A DNA stretch of 64,000 nucleotides, taken from NCBI GenBank assembly GCA_025266875.1, contig JALLLT010000043.1, forward strand, positions 124,001-188,000. Direction: 5' to 3'. Within the stretch, counting starts at the first letter, position 1. Each line of letters begins with the position of its first letter. This DNA is from Fennellomyces sp. T-0311. Taxonomy: Eukaryota; Mucoromycota; Mucoromycetes; Mucorales; Lichtheimiaceae. Position numbers and translations under genes: made by a program. The notes under the pieces were generated by a model, which saw only the letters and a list, made by a program, of their open reading frames with translations, searched no databases and was not told the DNA's origin. Shown here one piece after another: positions 12,901 through 25,000 of the stretch.

Positions 12901-13841
12901 ATAGTACCTGTGCAAGTAGCATTAGAGTCATCGGCTTCGTAGTGTCTCTGAACCGAATATGTACCATCAATGTTCGTCTGCAAGGTAGTTCACCTTCATA
13001 TCTGTATTACCCGTCTGTGATAGTATAGCCAAATCAGATTGAAGCCACTTACCCCTTACACACACAAATATGATGCATCACTGTTATTGGAATAAAGCAT
13101 CTTGTTTAACTGCTATTGGTCAGACTATTACACCGTCCATGCCCGCATTCATGCAAATTTCTGAGAACGTTCCTGCAAAAATTGGAGGTGTGTTATATAC
13201 GAGAAAAATGAATAATAGGTGAGTACAGTTTAGTAGCAAAAATAACTAATAAAAAAACTTGGTTTATTTGAAAAACTATGGCAATGATTTGGTTTGAAAA
13301 GTGGAAGAAACGTGTGATTCATGGTGTGCGAGACAAACGCGAAGCATCTTGAATGGGCGCCAAAAAAAAGGACACAATCAGTACGATAATGCGCAAGATC
13401 GACGAACAGATCTGACACCTCTTTAATCGGGTATGCTTAAAAAGGTCACGCAGCACAACAGGACGGTTAGAGTACGCAGCTATTTGTATAGAGTGGCTGC
13501 AAATGAAAACAGCGTAATATGCTTTTTTTTTGCAAGTACACAAAGGATAATGTGGCGCCCGAGACATGTTAAAATAAATGGACATTATGCACAACATAGG
13601 ATCAATTTAATACACTTTACAAAAAGTTTCCACAGAATCAAGTCCTGTGGCTGCTAGTCAATTATATCGCAGCATGGCGTCTTCAACCATCAAACGTTGG
13701 TGTATGAGTCGATGCTCATCATCCAGCAAAATATCTTACAGCCCAGGATTTCAACAGCTAAATACAACTTTTTTAATATGACCAGCTTTCATAATGTATG
13801 TTGTCTGTATAGTAGCTCTATTTACGTTGCACAGCAAGTGC
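6901..13841. other. long gene desert
   Basis: About 6.9 kb with no frame over 103 codons and no recognisable domain on either strand. It contains an (AC)n tract near 8760 and the degenerate repeats at 11890-12165. A tRNA-like B box (GAGTTCGAATTCC) occurs near 10060 but has no supporting cloverleaf. The composition suggests old, eroded repeat sequence. Confidence 0.5.
11890..12165 (+). repeat. degenerate tandem repeat, about 110-bp period
   Basis: Three diverged copies of one word are spaced about 109 bp apart. They are near 11894 (AAGCAAACGCTCACTTTGA), 12008 (CAAACAAGTGCTCACTTTGA) and 12115 (ATCAAGTGCTTACTTTTGA), each followed about 15-25 bp later by CAAA/CAAAC and then CTGGG. The GACACCAG/AAAGGCAAG words between copies also recur. 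This looks like an old minisatellite or duplicated element fragment. Confidence 0.4.
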
Positions 13842-14935
13842 TTAGACATACATAACATACTCTGACTGCCAATGCAACATCTTGGCAATTTCTTTATTAC
13901 CAGGAAGCATGTGTTCAACGGGTGATTGCACTTTGTAAATACTCGATCGTACTATCGTCCACTGCATAGCAATATTCGATGTTGACATATTTGGGAGTGT
14001 GAGGTCTCTCTGTGATTGCGCGTACACCATCTGATGTTATATCATCAATATCTGCAACAAGAAGCTTTTGCGGCCTTTTCATTTCTGCCAGATGGCTGAT
14101 TATAGGGTTTGTGATGTATGGGTTGAACGTTGGTTCAGGTTTTTTCAACTGTGGTATAGAGACCAAATTGTGGATAAATGCCGCGATCCCGTCGGCTGTT
14201 ACATTTTCCAATTTCTAAGCTTTGCTTGTTAGCTCGATAGCCTCCAATGTCTGTACATTGGTGAGAGTCATGAGCACTTCATCGTGGATATGGTAATAAT
14301 CAAACAATGAGCGTGCATTTCTGTCCAAGTCCGGCAAGTTGTGCAAGGACTTGTTGAAACTGATTTCCCGTCTGCAAACTGACATTGAATAGTTCCAAAA
14401 CGCGGAGGTGCGGCTGCGTGGTAAGGTAGGCAAAGAATTGATCAGGGACGGTAGTAGCATGGTTAGTGCCAAGGCTTAAAGTCTCCAGCGCGGTACTGAG
14501 CTGTATGATCGACGCTGCAACGTTTCCAAACAATACGCCATATCTGCTGCATATCAAACCCATGATTTTCAATTAATGCAGCTGGATTGTTGCAAATTGA
14601 CCTAACGTCATGTTCCAATGTCGTCGATGTGTTCCGGCTTTCGATAACTATAATATTAGTGCTTGTATATCGTTCTTATGGCGTTGTAGAGTGTGTAGTC
14701 CTGATGGGCTATGGCCATCCATGTTGCCAAATTCTTCTATTCGCAATACTCCAATAGTCACGAGATGACGAAGTGCTGCACTGTGCTGCCCGATAAGCTT
14801 CAGAAGCGTTGACGAGTGTAAAATGGGATTTGGCAGTGATTACCATTTTGATGCATCGCAAATCGTACTGTAATATCGAATTATCGTTATATAAATTATC
14901 ATTAGATGAAGCGGCCACTGTACCTAATGGAACTT
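13842..14935 (-). pseudogene. F-box/LRR protein relic (LRR half)
   Basis: Several minus-strand frames each carry LRR-like sequence. They include LGTNHATTVPDQFFAYLTTQPHL-type repeats (about 14300-14570), LTNVQTLEAIELTSKA ending at 14215, and KLENVTADGIAAFIHNL plus MKRPQKLLVADIDDITSDGV (about 13920-14215). The upstream part reads LLKLIGQHSAALRHLVTIGVL near 14790. The pieces lie in different frames with stops between them and no good splice sites, so the gene is broken. Repeats of this type follow an F-box in the fungal SCF adaptor family. The F-box itself is not visible here. Confidence 0.6.
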
Positions 14936-15152
14936 AGGAACTTAGCATGGCCTTCATGCCACAAACGACTCGGTGCACCGTATCATCAATTGCATATTAC
15001 GATTTATTGCAGCAAGAAGAGGTCAAAAGAAACTAAAGCAGAATATATTTTACAAAGCATTATATATAGGCGACAATTGGTACAGTTTCGCAGTTGCATC
15101 CGAAGAAGAATCGCAATCAAGTAAGAAACAGTGATTAGAAAAACAACTGCAC
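14936..15152. other. no gene seen
   Basis: AT-rich spacer between the F-box relic and the minisatellite, with no coding signal. Confidence 0.5.
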
Positions 15153-16406
15153 GTCATCCAGCGTAAAGAAGAAAAAAGCCAGACGATAGCACCATTTACT
15201 TGTCATCCAGCGTGAAGAAGAGGGAAACCAGATGATAGCACCATTTACTTGTCATCCAGCGTAAAGAAGAAGGGAAACCAGATGATAGCACCATTTACTT
15301 GTCATCCAGCGTAAAGAAGAAGGGAAACCAGATGATAGCACCATTTACTTGTCATCCAGCGTAAAGAAGAAAGAAACCAGATGATAGCACCATTTACTTG
15401 TCATCCAGCGTGAAGAAGAAGGAAAGCCAGACGATAGCACCATTTACTTGTCATCCAGCGTAAAGAAGAAGGGAAACCAGATGATAGCACCATTTACTTG
15501 TCATCCAGCGTGAAGAAGAGGGACGCCAGATGATAGCACCATTTACTTGTCATCCAGCGTAAAGAAGAAGGAAAGCCAGACGATAGCACCATTTACTTGT
15601 CATCCAGCGTAAAGAAGAGGGACGCCAGATGATAGCACCATTTACTTGTCATCCAGCGTAAAGAAGAAGGAAACCAGATGATAGCACCATTTACTTGTCA
15701 TCCAGCGTGAAGAAGAGGGAAACCAGACGATAGCACCATTTACTTGTCATCCAGCGTAAAGAAGAGGGACGCCAGATGATAGCACCATTTACTTGTCATC
15801 CAGCGTAAAGAAGAAAAAGCCAGACGATAGCACCATTTACTTGTCATCCAGCGTAAAGAAGAAGGGAAACCAGACGATAGCACCATTTACTTGTCATCCA
15901 GCGTGAAGAAGAGGGAAACCAGATGATAGCACCATTTACTTGTCATCCAGCGTAAAGAAAAAGGAAACCAGATGATAGCACCATTTACTTGTCATCCAGC
16001 GTAAAGAAAAAGGAAACCAGATGATAGCACCATTTACTTGTCATCCAGCGTAAAGAAGAGGGAAACCAGATGATAGCACCATTTACTTGTCATCCAGCGT
16101 AAAGAAGAAGGAAAGCCAGACGATAGCACCATTTACTTGTCATCCAGCGTAAAGAAGAAGGGAAACCAGACGATAGCACCATTTACTTGTCATCCAGCGT
16201 GAAGAAGAGGGAAACCAGATGATAGCACCATTTACTTGTCATCCAGCGTGAAGAAAAAGGAAACCAGATGATAGCACCATTTACTTGTCATCCAGCGTAA
16301 AGAAAAAGGAAACCAGATGATAGCACCATTTACTTGTCATCCAGCGTAAAGAAGAAGGAAAGCCAGACGATAGCACCATTTACTTGTCATCCAGCGTAAA
16401 GAAGAA
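15153..16406 (+). repeat. 49-50 bp minisatellite, 25 full copies plus a partial
   Basis: Every unit starts with GTCATCCAGCG and ends with GATAGCACCATTTACTT; the middle varies (AAGAAG plus AAGGGAAACC, AGGGACGCC, AAGGAAAGCC or AAAAGGAAACC). A linked C/T variant (CCAGACGATAG or CCAGATGATAG) often travels with the middle variant. Units 14-18 and 20-24 show nearly the same variant order, so blocks of about six units were duplicated together. There are no unique spacers. No unit reads open in all frames; TAA occurs in most copies, so it is probably not coding. The array ends abruptly at GTAAAGAAGAATCTCC. Confidence 0.95.
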
Positions 16407-16882
16407 TCTCCGTGTTTTTCTCCATGGTACTGACAATGCGGCTGAAAGCATCAAATGGTCCTTTAATTAGAGATTGGTGAGTTAACTGCGGAATACGTAA
16501 TTCTGGCATCCTTACCTCGGATTTAGGCATTGAACCAACAGCAAATGGAGGCTTGTCATGAGTAGTGTATTATGAGTCACTAAAGACAAACAGAGCTTTT
16601 TTGTTAAAGAACTATTGAATTGCGTCTGAATGTAGGATCTTGAATGCTCTTACCTGATCCTTTTCTTAATTAATGCACAGTTACTTTACTTGTGTAATTT
16701 GTGGAGGTAAATAGCAAATGGAACACGTTATATTGGACGTGGTACGGTATCAGAAAGTCTGGGTTTTTTGGGTACGTCTATTCGCACCCACCCCACTATG
16801 CAAACCAGTACAAAAGCAGTCCTGGCTGGTCAATTTTTCTTTGTTGCCGTAGTTGTCCCGTTTTTTATTTGAGCGAGACCAG
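16407..16882. other. spacer, probable promoter of the next gene
   Basis: Unique sequence between the minisatellite and the next start codon. No clear TATA box is seen. The reading frame of the downstream gene is open for about ten codons before its ATG, so a slightly longer N-terminus or an upstream exon cannot be excluded. Confidence 0.4.
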
Positions 16883-18544
16883 ATGCGTTTACTTTTCGAA
16901 AGCGCGGAGAATGTCAAGACCGCGATCCACGACTTTTTAACGATAACTGAAGCTCGGGATTGGGACACAGTCCATTTGATTGAAAGTCTGTTGAAGCAAT
17001 ATGCAGTTTCGCGCATTGATGTGGACATTGAAATCGTGAAAGCGGCGTATGAGGAAGTCCTGGAGGGGTTCACAAAGAGGGCTGACCTACCTGCGAAAGC
17101 AACTGAAGCAAGACGACGTATCATAGCTATCAAGCAAATTATGGACAATCCCATTGTTCGAAAACTGTTTTCGAAACAACTCTGCGAAAGCACGGAAGCG
17201 GAAGCTGTACAGAATGCGACGTGCAACATGTTAAGTCAAGCTGGAAAGCACGTGGCACAGAAACAGCAAGAAAGGGAAGCTGGATCCAGCAAACAACAGA
17301 AACCGAGTAAATACTCGCTACGATCGAACCCTGCGCAAAGCAAACCTGCAGTCGCTACTCCTCAGGAAACGCCTCTTAAAGAGCTTGGCCCAGAAGATGC
17401 TATGCAACGGATGTTGAAGAGCAAAGTATGCAGAAATGGTGTGATAGATTTCACAAAGAGTATCACAGCACGATTTCGCCCTGCCTTGCCCAAGATCACT
17501 AAGCATTACAAGTTTCTCCTCGAAGCTGCGGTTACTTTGGAAGAAAGGCGGGTATTGATGAATCTTAGCCGGTGTAAAACTCTTGGAGATGAGGAGCAGC
17601 TGATCCAGTCGCTGTTTTCAAACAGCAGTCAATCTGAAAATGTAAAGTATTTGCGCACAGCAATCAATTGTCTATTCGACATTTGGAGATCAAAGCGTCT
17701 GGAAGCGCGAAACGACGAGGGCTGGCTGCGTTCCAACGTGTACAGCAACATTTGGGACCGTGCGTTTCTTTTCGACGATTATTTTTATGTCAAGCGGGCT
17801 GAATGTTATTCTGCAGTGATAAAGAAACTGAAGGAACAGGACCCCACCATAACGCAGCAGCGTGTCGACTTTATCCTTCGCAGTAACCAAAATGGCACAG
17901 ACTTTCTAATGCTGGAAGAAAAGCCGCGAGACAGCAACGTTCTTTACGACCTAGAGAAAGGCAAGCAGATGCAGCGACACATGCTCCAACTTTGGTCCAA
18001 TTGGCTCGGGTCTAAGCTGCTGGTATCACAACTAGAAGCATTGACTTGTCAATTTGAAGAGCGGAAGCTCACTGTCTTTGCCACGCGTATGCTTCCTAGT
18101 GGGGAATTTCTGGTGTACACAAAGGCAACAGCGCTTATTCCTACATCAGCAAGTCATTATGCAGCAGCTGCCCGGGTTTTACTTGTGATTCTATCTATCA
18201 AGCGACTGGTGACCCTGAACTATATGAAACTCACGACAATGATTGAGGCATATGAGGAATACGCAACCAGGAACCTCGACCTTTCGATCAGCACAGACCA
18301 ATCATTCATAACATACCATCAAGATAGCAGCGGCTCCATTGATGCGAACTGTTCTCAAGAAAGTAGCGATGATCCAGATCATGAACATATCGCTCAGGCT
18401 TACCAAAAATGTCTTCGAATTCAACATCCTGATGATGTACTAAGCAGCATCAATTGGGAACAATTGCTCATCGATGATACGGTTTCGTCGCGGGAATCAG
18501 AGGAAGCGAGTAGCTCATCAACTAACAAGAGACAAAAGTGCTAA
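16883..18544 (+). CDS. unknown protein with PD-(D/E)XK-like motif
   Basis: Single-exon frame of 553 residues starting at the first in-frame ATG. I do not recognise a named family. The N-terminal ~140 residues are helical, residues about 130-165 are a low-complexity basic/polar linker, and the C-terminal half is globular. Near residue 335 it reads RVDFILRS, then about 13 residues later LEEKPR. This Asp...Glu-x-Lys spacing is the core of PD-(D/E)XK nuclease folds. It is followed by a helix (KGKQMQRHMLQLW) and two strands (LTVFATRM, FLVYTKA), the order expected after the catalytic Lys. The tail is acidic and Ser-rich and ends with a basic NKRQKC. A decayed relative of the C-terminal part may lie at 62190-62735. 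Function is unknown; nuclease activity is inference from the motif alone. Confidence 0.75.
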   Translation: MRLLFESAENVKTAIHDFLTITEARDWDTVHLIESLLKQYAVSRIDVDIEIVKAAYEEVLEGFTKRADLPAKATEARRRIIAIKQIMDNPIVRKLFSKQLCESTEAEAVQNATCNMLSQAGKHVAQKQQEREAGSSKQQKPSKYSLRSNPAQSKPAVATPQETPLKELGPEDAMQRMLKSKVCRNGVIDFTKSITARFRPALPKITKHYKFLLEAAVTLEERRVLMNLSRCKTLGDEEQLIQSLFSNSSQSENVKYLRTAINCLFDIWRSKRLEARNDEGWLRSNVYSNIWDRAFLFDDYFYVKRAECYSAVIKKLKEQDPTITQQRVDFILRSNQNGTDFLMLEEKPRDSNVLYDLEKGKQMQRHMLQLWSNWLGSKLLVSQLEALTCQFEERKLTVFATRMLPSGEFLVYTKATALIPTSASHYAAAARVLLVILSIKRLVTLNYMKLTTMIEAYEEYATRNLDLSISTDQSFITYHQDSSGSIDANCSQESSDDPDHEHIAQAYQKCLRIQHPDDVLSSINWEQLLIDDTVSSRESEEASSSSTNKRQKC

Positions 18545-19009
18545 GGCAATGATTATTTCTGCCCATATTCTCAAAACCAATGTATACCGTTTTTAGCTTT
18601 ACCGTTTTCCTTTGTAATTGATGACCATAGCTTCCATTCATGTTGTATTTTCGACAGAAACATATACATCTTATTCATACGCACTTTTAAATACTTTCTT
18701 CTGCTTCCCGGAAAATATGAGTAACTAACAAATGTCAAGAATAGTATTGCAGCATGCATCCCCTCATATCTGTAAGCCAGCCATGTGTAGTGTGTGTACG
18801 TGTTGACATTTCTCTGGTAACAATCAGAGCAGAACCATGAATGTTACTTTAATACAACCCATTTAAAGCACTGTGGAACCCGATCCATACCAAATAGCCA
18901 ATGCTAGATCCTGACTATTGCCTTTTCTATCAGAGTATTATACTATGTATGGTGTAATGCAAACTTTTTTCCCGAATAATCTATACATTAAACTGATTCT
19001 GTACAGCCT
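18545..19009. other. convergent 3' spacer, no gene seen
   Basis: Lies between two convergent genes. It is AT-rich and has no coding signal. Confidence 0.5.
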
Positions 19010-22000
19010 TTAGCTCAAACAATAGCTTCGCAATGCTTCTGCAAGGACTTTTTGGCTCATTGGTTTTGTGAGGTACCTGAAATAAATGTAAAATTAGATG
19101 GCATGCCATGACCAGCACATTTGCGTTACCCATCCATTCCGGCATTCATGCAGGTCTCTCGGGCGCTATCTTGGATATCTGCCGTCAATGCAATAATAGT
19201 AAACCGATCAGTTTTGTGTTCCCTTTCTATTGCACGGATTCGTTTGGTTGCTTCGACGCCATCACACTAGAATCCCGCTATCGATTAAACTTGATGACCG
19301 AGACATAGATATCTATGATTACCTTTGGCATATGATGGTCAAAGAAGGCCATCTTGAAATGTCCAGGCGGATGACGTGTCCACGCTTCCACCGCTTCGAG
19401 TCCGTTATTGGCACAGACTACTTTGAGGCCCAGCTTGGTCAACTGCTTGTAGAGCAACTTTTGGGCGATAGGGTTATCTTTGCGCATGATTTAGCAAACA
19501 CAGCGCTTGATTACATATTCCAATTGTTACAAATATAGATACCTTCTGCAGCCAAGATATGCATTGTCTGCAACCGCTCATGCTCGTCGTCCGTGAAAAA
19601 CTTGTTTGTTGTTGTCGTTGTCCCTCGATCCGAACTATGCCGTGCTGCCATACTGGGTCGAGGCGTCTCTGGATCGCATTTGGATGACTGACTTAGCATA
19701 TCTGCCAAGGTGCGCAAGAGAGAGATGCGACGGAGGGGTACGGCCATTCGAACAATCGCTCGACTTGGATTGCTCTGAAGCGATCTGCTATTGAACACCG
19801 CATTGCTGTCGATATCAACGGTAAGCCGGTTTTTGCCCAACAAGTCGCCGACTGCGCCTGTTGGATAATGCATGACAACGATACACTGTGCCAGTTCGAG
19901 GAAGCGATGCAGATGGTCCGCCCATTCCTCGAATTCGGGATCGTGTGTGAGGAAAAGACCCACAATGATGATCGGATAGTCTTTTGCTTGCTGCAAAAGT
20001 AGCTCGTTCACCGTGCATACACCATCCACTTGGATTCCCGGCAGGAGTTTTCGGACCATAGTCACCGTCGAAATGTGCTTGTCTGCCACGAGGATTCGTG
20101 TTTTTCGTAGGTACTGTAGCAGCTCGTCTGTGATTTTTTCTCGTTTCTCGGCTTTTTCGGCGGCCTGCGATGTTTGGATTGTAAAGTAAAAGTTGGATCC
20201 TTCGTTTGGCGTGCTGGATACATCGATCGTTCCAGACATGAGCCTGACAAGCTGAAGACAAATTGAAAGACCAAGACCCGTGCCTCCATATTTTCGCCTA
20301 AATGTCATGTCAGCACCCATGTTTTGCTATTTGACATTAAGCTTACGTGGTACTACCATCCACCTGGGAGAAAGGAACGAAAAGCACCTTTCTCTGGTCT
20401 TCGCTTATGCCGATACCGGTGTCAATGACTTCGATCAACAGCGGTATCGTCTCTTCGTCCACCCTCCTGCTCCGTTGGTCGAGCGAGCACCGGATGGTGA
20501 TCGTTCCAGTCTGCGTAAATTTGATTGCGTTTCCGAGGAGATTGATAATGACCCTTCATCCAAACCTGTCAGCGCAAAAAAATATTTCACCCGCAGGCAG
20601 CGGATTCACTTACTGCCTCAATCGATTCGCATCCGTAACTACCACGGATGGGACGTCTGGATCAATTGTGTATGTGATGTTGATCCTTTTCTGAATAGCC
20701 ATTGCTATCAGTATCTCCACCACATCCGCTATCGTATCATCCAAAACAACTGGCGACAGATCCAGTGACACTTTGCCAGCCTGAAGCTTGGAAAAGTTGA
20801 GCAGATCATCGATCAGCTGCAGAAGCATCTCACACGACTCTTTCGCGGTTTGGACCAAGTCGCGCTGTTCCGGATCCAAGCTATAAATAGGTTTTTGGAT
20901 GTAAATAGGTCAAGCAAAGAATACTAATTATAATACAGTTACTTTGTTTCTGAAAGCAACGAGATCATTCCGTAAAAGCCAGAGAACGGTGTCCGGATCT
21001 CGTGGCTCATGTTGGCCAAAAATATCTCTCGCAATCGCGTCGCCCTGTCAGCTGCTTCCTTGCTCTTCCGCGCCTCTTCCAATGCTTGCTTTTGCATTTC
21101 AATCATTCTGGTGTTTAACTCGTCAGCATAATTATGGATAACACAACAAACAAAAAAACATGGGTACCTCATATTTGCCATGGTTACGCGTTGCACTGAT
21201 TTGAACAGGAACGCATTGGTGATTGAAATGCCCATTTGCTGACATAGCAGGCTCAGCACGGTGATATGTCGCTGGGTAAAGATACCCACTGGACCCTCGA
21301 TGAACAGACATCCAACCGTCGTGATTTTGTGAATGATTGGCATGCAAATAACTGACTTGCTTCCTGTGCGATCGAACCACGGACCCACCGCAAATCGCGT
21401 ATCCTGGTTCACATCATGGATCAAGATGCGCTCGCCGGTATGGATGGTATGATGGATGATCCTGCTTGATAGTAGTTCGTCATTCTCCGAAAGCGGTCGT
21501 GGTGGATCATAGGTGGTTGCACTTGCTTGCTCCTGACTTCCGTAGGCGCACACGCCGTACTTTTCATCTTTGATGACGATGGCTCCGCAGTCCGCAGCCG
21601 AGTTTTCCAATATAATGTTCATCATTGATTTGAGCAAACCCTGGAACTTGACTTCGGACGCCAACACATGCGAACTCTTGAGAATGGACGCCATGTCGAG
21701 CTAAGAATAGATTTTGAGTGCGTTTGTTTCATCAATAGTGTGACATGAGAGAGAATAATACAAACAATGTCCAGGGTCATCAGCGCTTGCTCTGTCGTGA
21801 TAGGAAGAATCATATCCCCTTGGTTGCCAGCCTCGTTCCCGATACTGCTTTCGCATCCCGATGAGGAAGCCGAGGAAGCCCATCGATGCTCGTGGTTGAT
21901 TGGCAAAGGATCGGTTTGGACGCCGGTCTCGTGGTAATCTTGTCGACTATCATCGTAAGCAACCAAGAGCGCAGTGTACTTTGCTTTCAAGTGTCTGACT

Positions 22001-25000
22001 TTTCCGTAGGATCCGTGACACGTGTAGAGTTCAATGGCCTATGTTTCTCAGCAGAACGTTAGATCTACGAAACGCTGGCCCAATCTATGCAACTCACCTT
22101 TGTTATAAAGCCATAGGCAACGTTGTCAAGTCTGGCACGTTTATAAAACGCACCGGTATACTCATGCATCACACACAATTCCATGTACCAGCCACCCTCC
22201 CTCGCTTGATCGATCGCTTCTTCATAGAGTCGAATGGCCTTGACGATATCGGGAGACTCGCCAAACGCGGTCAGTTCCGCCTCAATCATTGTCCAGTACA
22301 TGATGTAATTGATGCGACTGTGGGCTGCCCAATCCATAATCAGCTTTTGATTTTCCTTGACTTGCATCAGATTCGCTTCCCGGATGCATGGATCCTGTCG
22401 CGCCTTGTCCAGCAGCGCCAGTGAGAAGAAAAAAAGCATCATGCGCGTATGTCGGTGCGACGGATGTCCTTCAATCGTCTTGACGCATCGATAGCCGGCT
22501 TGGATGGCCGCGTCAAGATGACCATACAGCGTCAACGGCACCATCTTGTACGACTCGTACCAATTCAACACGAGATCCGGGTTTGAATTGTATTTTGAGC
22601 TTTCCTCCAAAAAGTTGGCGTCGTTGAATCCGTCGTCGCCATCAAACACCTGCGGGGTATCGATGTACGTTTGTCCTTGCAACGCTTTGGCGGCCCGCAG
22701 AATGCACATGACGAAACTGTTGTGGTCGATGGTTGGCGACCACGCATGAATGTCTTGGTACGCCGCAGATGTTTCTTGGATCACGTCCGAAATGGGATAG
22801 CCTTGCGTGAATTTGACAATGCACATGTGCATTTGATGGAACGCCGCGTACATTCGATCACCACCGGCGAGAGAGTATTGGATTCCTGTGCGAAAGTAGT
22901 GTACCGATTCCCGATGGTGGTTGTTCCATAAAAGAACGAACGCCGGATACAAACTGTATGCGCGTCCTCTGTCTTGATGATTGGCATGCTTGTCGGCCAC
23001 GGAAATGCCAATGCGACCCAGGCGCTGCAGTAAACGCCCAACCATGAGCATACACTAAAACATCAGAGCGAATCCATACCTCCGCAAACGTGTGTTTGTT
23101 GCATAGATACGCGTATCCAAGACCGGCAATCATGCATGCGCTTCCGGTGACGCTTGTTGGACCCTTGGTGAATGACAAATAGAGAATACGACTTGCCCAA
23201 TAGTACATTTCCCTCTTTTGCCCCGTGAAATAAGACAAGGCGAGCCTGAATGCAATGCGTAAACCCAGCGTCTTCACTGTCCAATACATTTTTGCTCTTA
23301 CAATTCATCCATGACGCCCATCGCAGCCGTCAATATCACATCATCACATGTGGGAAGCTCGAGAATTCCGTCCGCACCCAGACCCTGTACCAAATCCTCC
23401 ACGCATCTGTAATCGCGCGCCAGGGCTTCATCGCTGATGTCCATTCTTGCTCGTTCGCCGCCCAGTTCGTCCAGACACCGAAACATTGTCTCCACCCCTT
23501 GGACGTGCATTTGGCAATTAAAGTAGTATTTGGCTTGAATGTGAAAGGCTGGCATGCGATCAATCGGCCGCTTGGTGTTCTTGAACAGTATCTCCAACAA
23601 GTCCAACGTCCTTTCGTTGTCTCCCACCACATAACTCAGCGCAACGGCATTGCTGTACAATTTCAACGTTGCATCGTACGATGCGTCGTTCCATTCGTCA
23701 TCACGGTTGCCCAGTTGGATGGCTGATTTGTAATATGCAAACGCCATGACGTGTGCCCCGGCTGCCTGGCCTTTACTTCCTGCCTCGATCATGACTTGTC
23801 GATACGGGCCCTTGTCTTTCAATGTCATTACCAGACTGTGGCATTTCAACAGATGGTCAGCGACCAGAAACGAATCCACCGTTTTCTCTGTTGTCCCCAT
23901 ATGAGTCCTCACTAATTTCATCCAGTGAGTGGGATATATCTACCTTACCTTGCATAAGATACTGGGCAATTGTCAAATGAATCCTGTCCCGGGTTTCTGG
24001 ATCCGCCAGTTCTCCCGCTGCTTGCGAAATTCGATCGTGACACCATCGGAACTCGTCGCCATCGATCGCCATAATGTAGCCTTCTTGCAGCACCGCTTGG
24101 AGACCGCTGACCGGATCGTAATCTGAACCATCATCCGAAGAAAGAGTTGCGGTAGACGGCGCGCTTTTGTTTCTTAGCGTCTGCGGTCGTTGCCATTCCT
24201 CGTCGTTTGCCGACAATGATCGCCAATGGCTCGGTCGTTCCTGTGTCTTCATTTGGATCATGAGATCCTTGATCATTTTCCACGAAAACGTGTCGCCCAC
24301 GAACGATGCCCACTTGAGCAGCGATTGTCCTGCTCGCGGCAACTCGCGCAATCTGGCAACCATAAAGGACGCATCCAACTGGCGACTGTTGCCAAACAAC
24401 GTGGCGTCTTCCACCTCACGCAGGTCGTAATCCCAATAGTTTTTCTCCCAGTTGAAATAGATCAGCTTTTTCCGCTCCAGCGTCTGCAGCAATTGTGCCG
24501 TAAAGAACGCGTTGCCTTGCGTCTTTCGATACACCACGCTGGCGAATGGCAAGAGCTCGCTTTTGTAATTGGTATCGCGCGGTCGATGCAGCGCGTCCGA
24601 GATAAAATCCGTCAATGAATCCATTGAAAGTGGCTCCACCTTGATGAACTGCACATTGGCGATTTTGCTTTCGAGCAACTCGACAAGCTTGGTCGTCATT
24701 TCTTGATCACGGTACGATACAAACATTAGCATATGGACGCGACTCATGATCAACGCTTCGATGAGTTCCAACGACGGATCATCTAAAATGAAAAAAAAAA
24801 GTTGGCTTTTCTTGCCCAAAGGCATCCTTCTGGTCCAACTCACCGGCTTGATGCAAGTCGTCCAAAAACTGTCGCAAATGACACGCACTGATTTAGTTCC
24901 ATGGGGCACGTAGCATCGCTTTTGCATATGCAATTTACCAAACTGGTCATTCTCCAATGCGTGACCGCGCGAAACACTTCGACAAATACTTTGTGGAACC

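Noticed and set aside
15153..16406. CRISPR-like array
   Set aside because: Units are contiguous 49-50 bp tandem repeats with graded variants and no unique spacers, and the genome is eukaryotic.
23025..23079. 25-nt intron in the histidine kinase
   Set aside because: A later acceptor (TACTGCAG) gives a normal 55-nt intron and a better continuation (RLGRIGIS).
23245..23302. Apparent frameshift in the histidine kinase
   Set aside because: A 56-nt GTAAGA...TTCAG intron restores the frame, and the complete 22-exon model is divisible by three.
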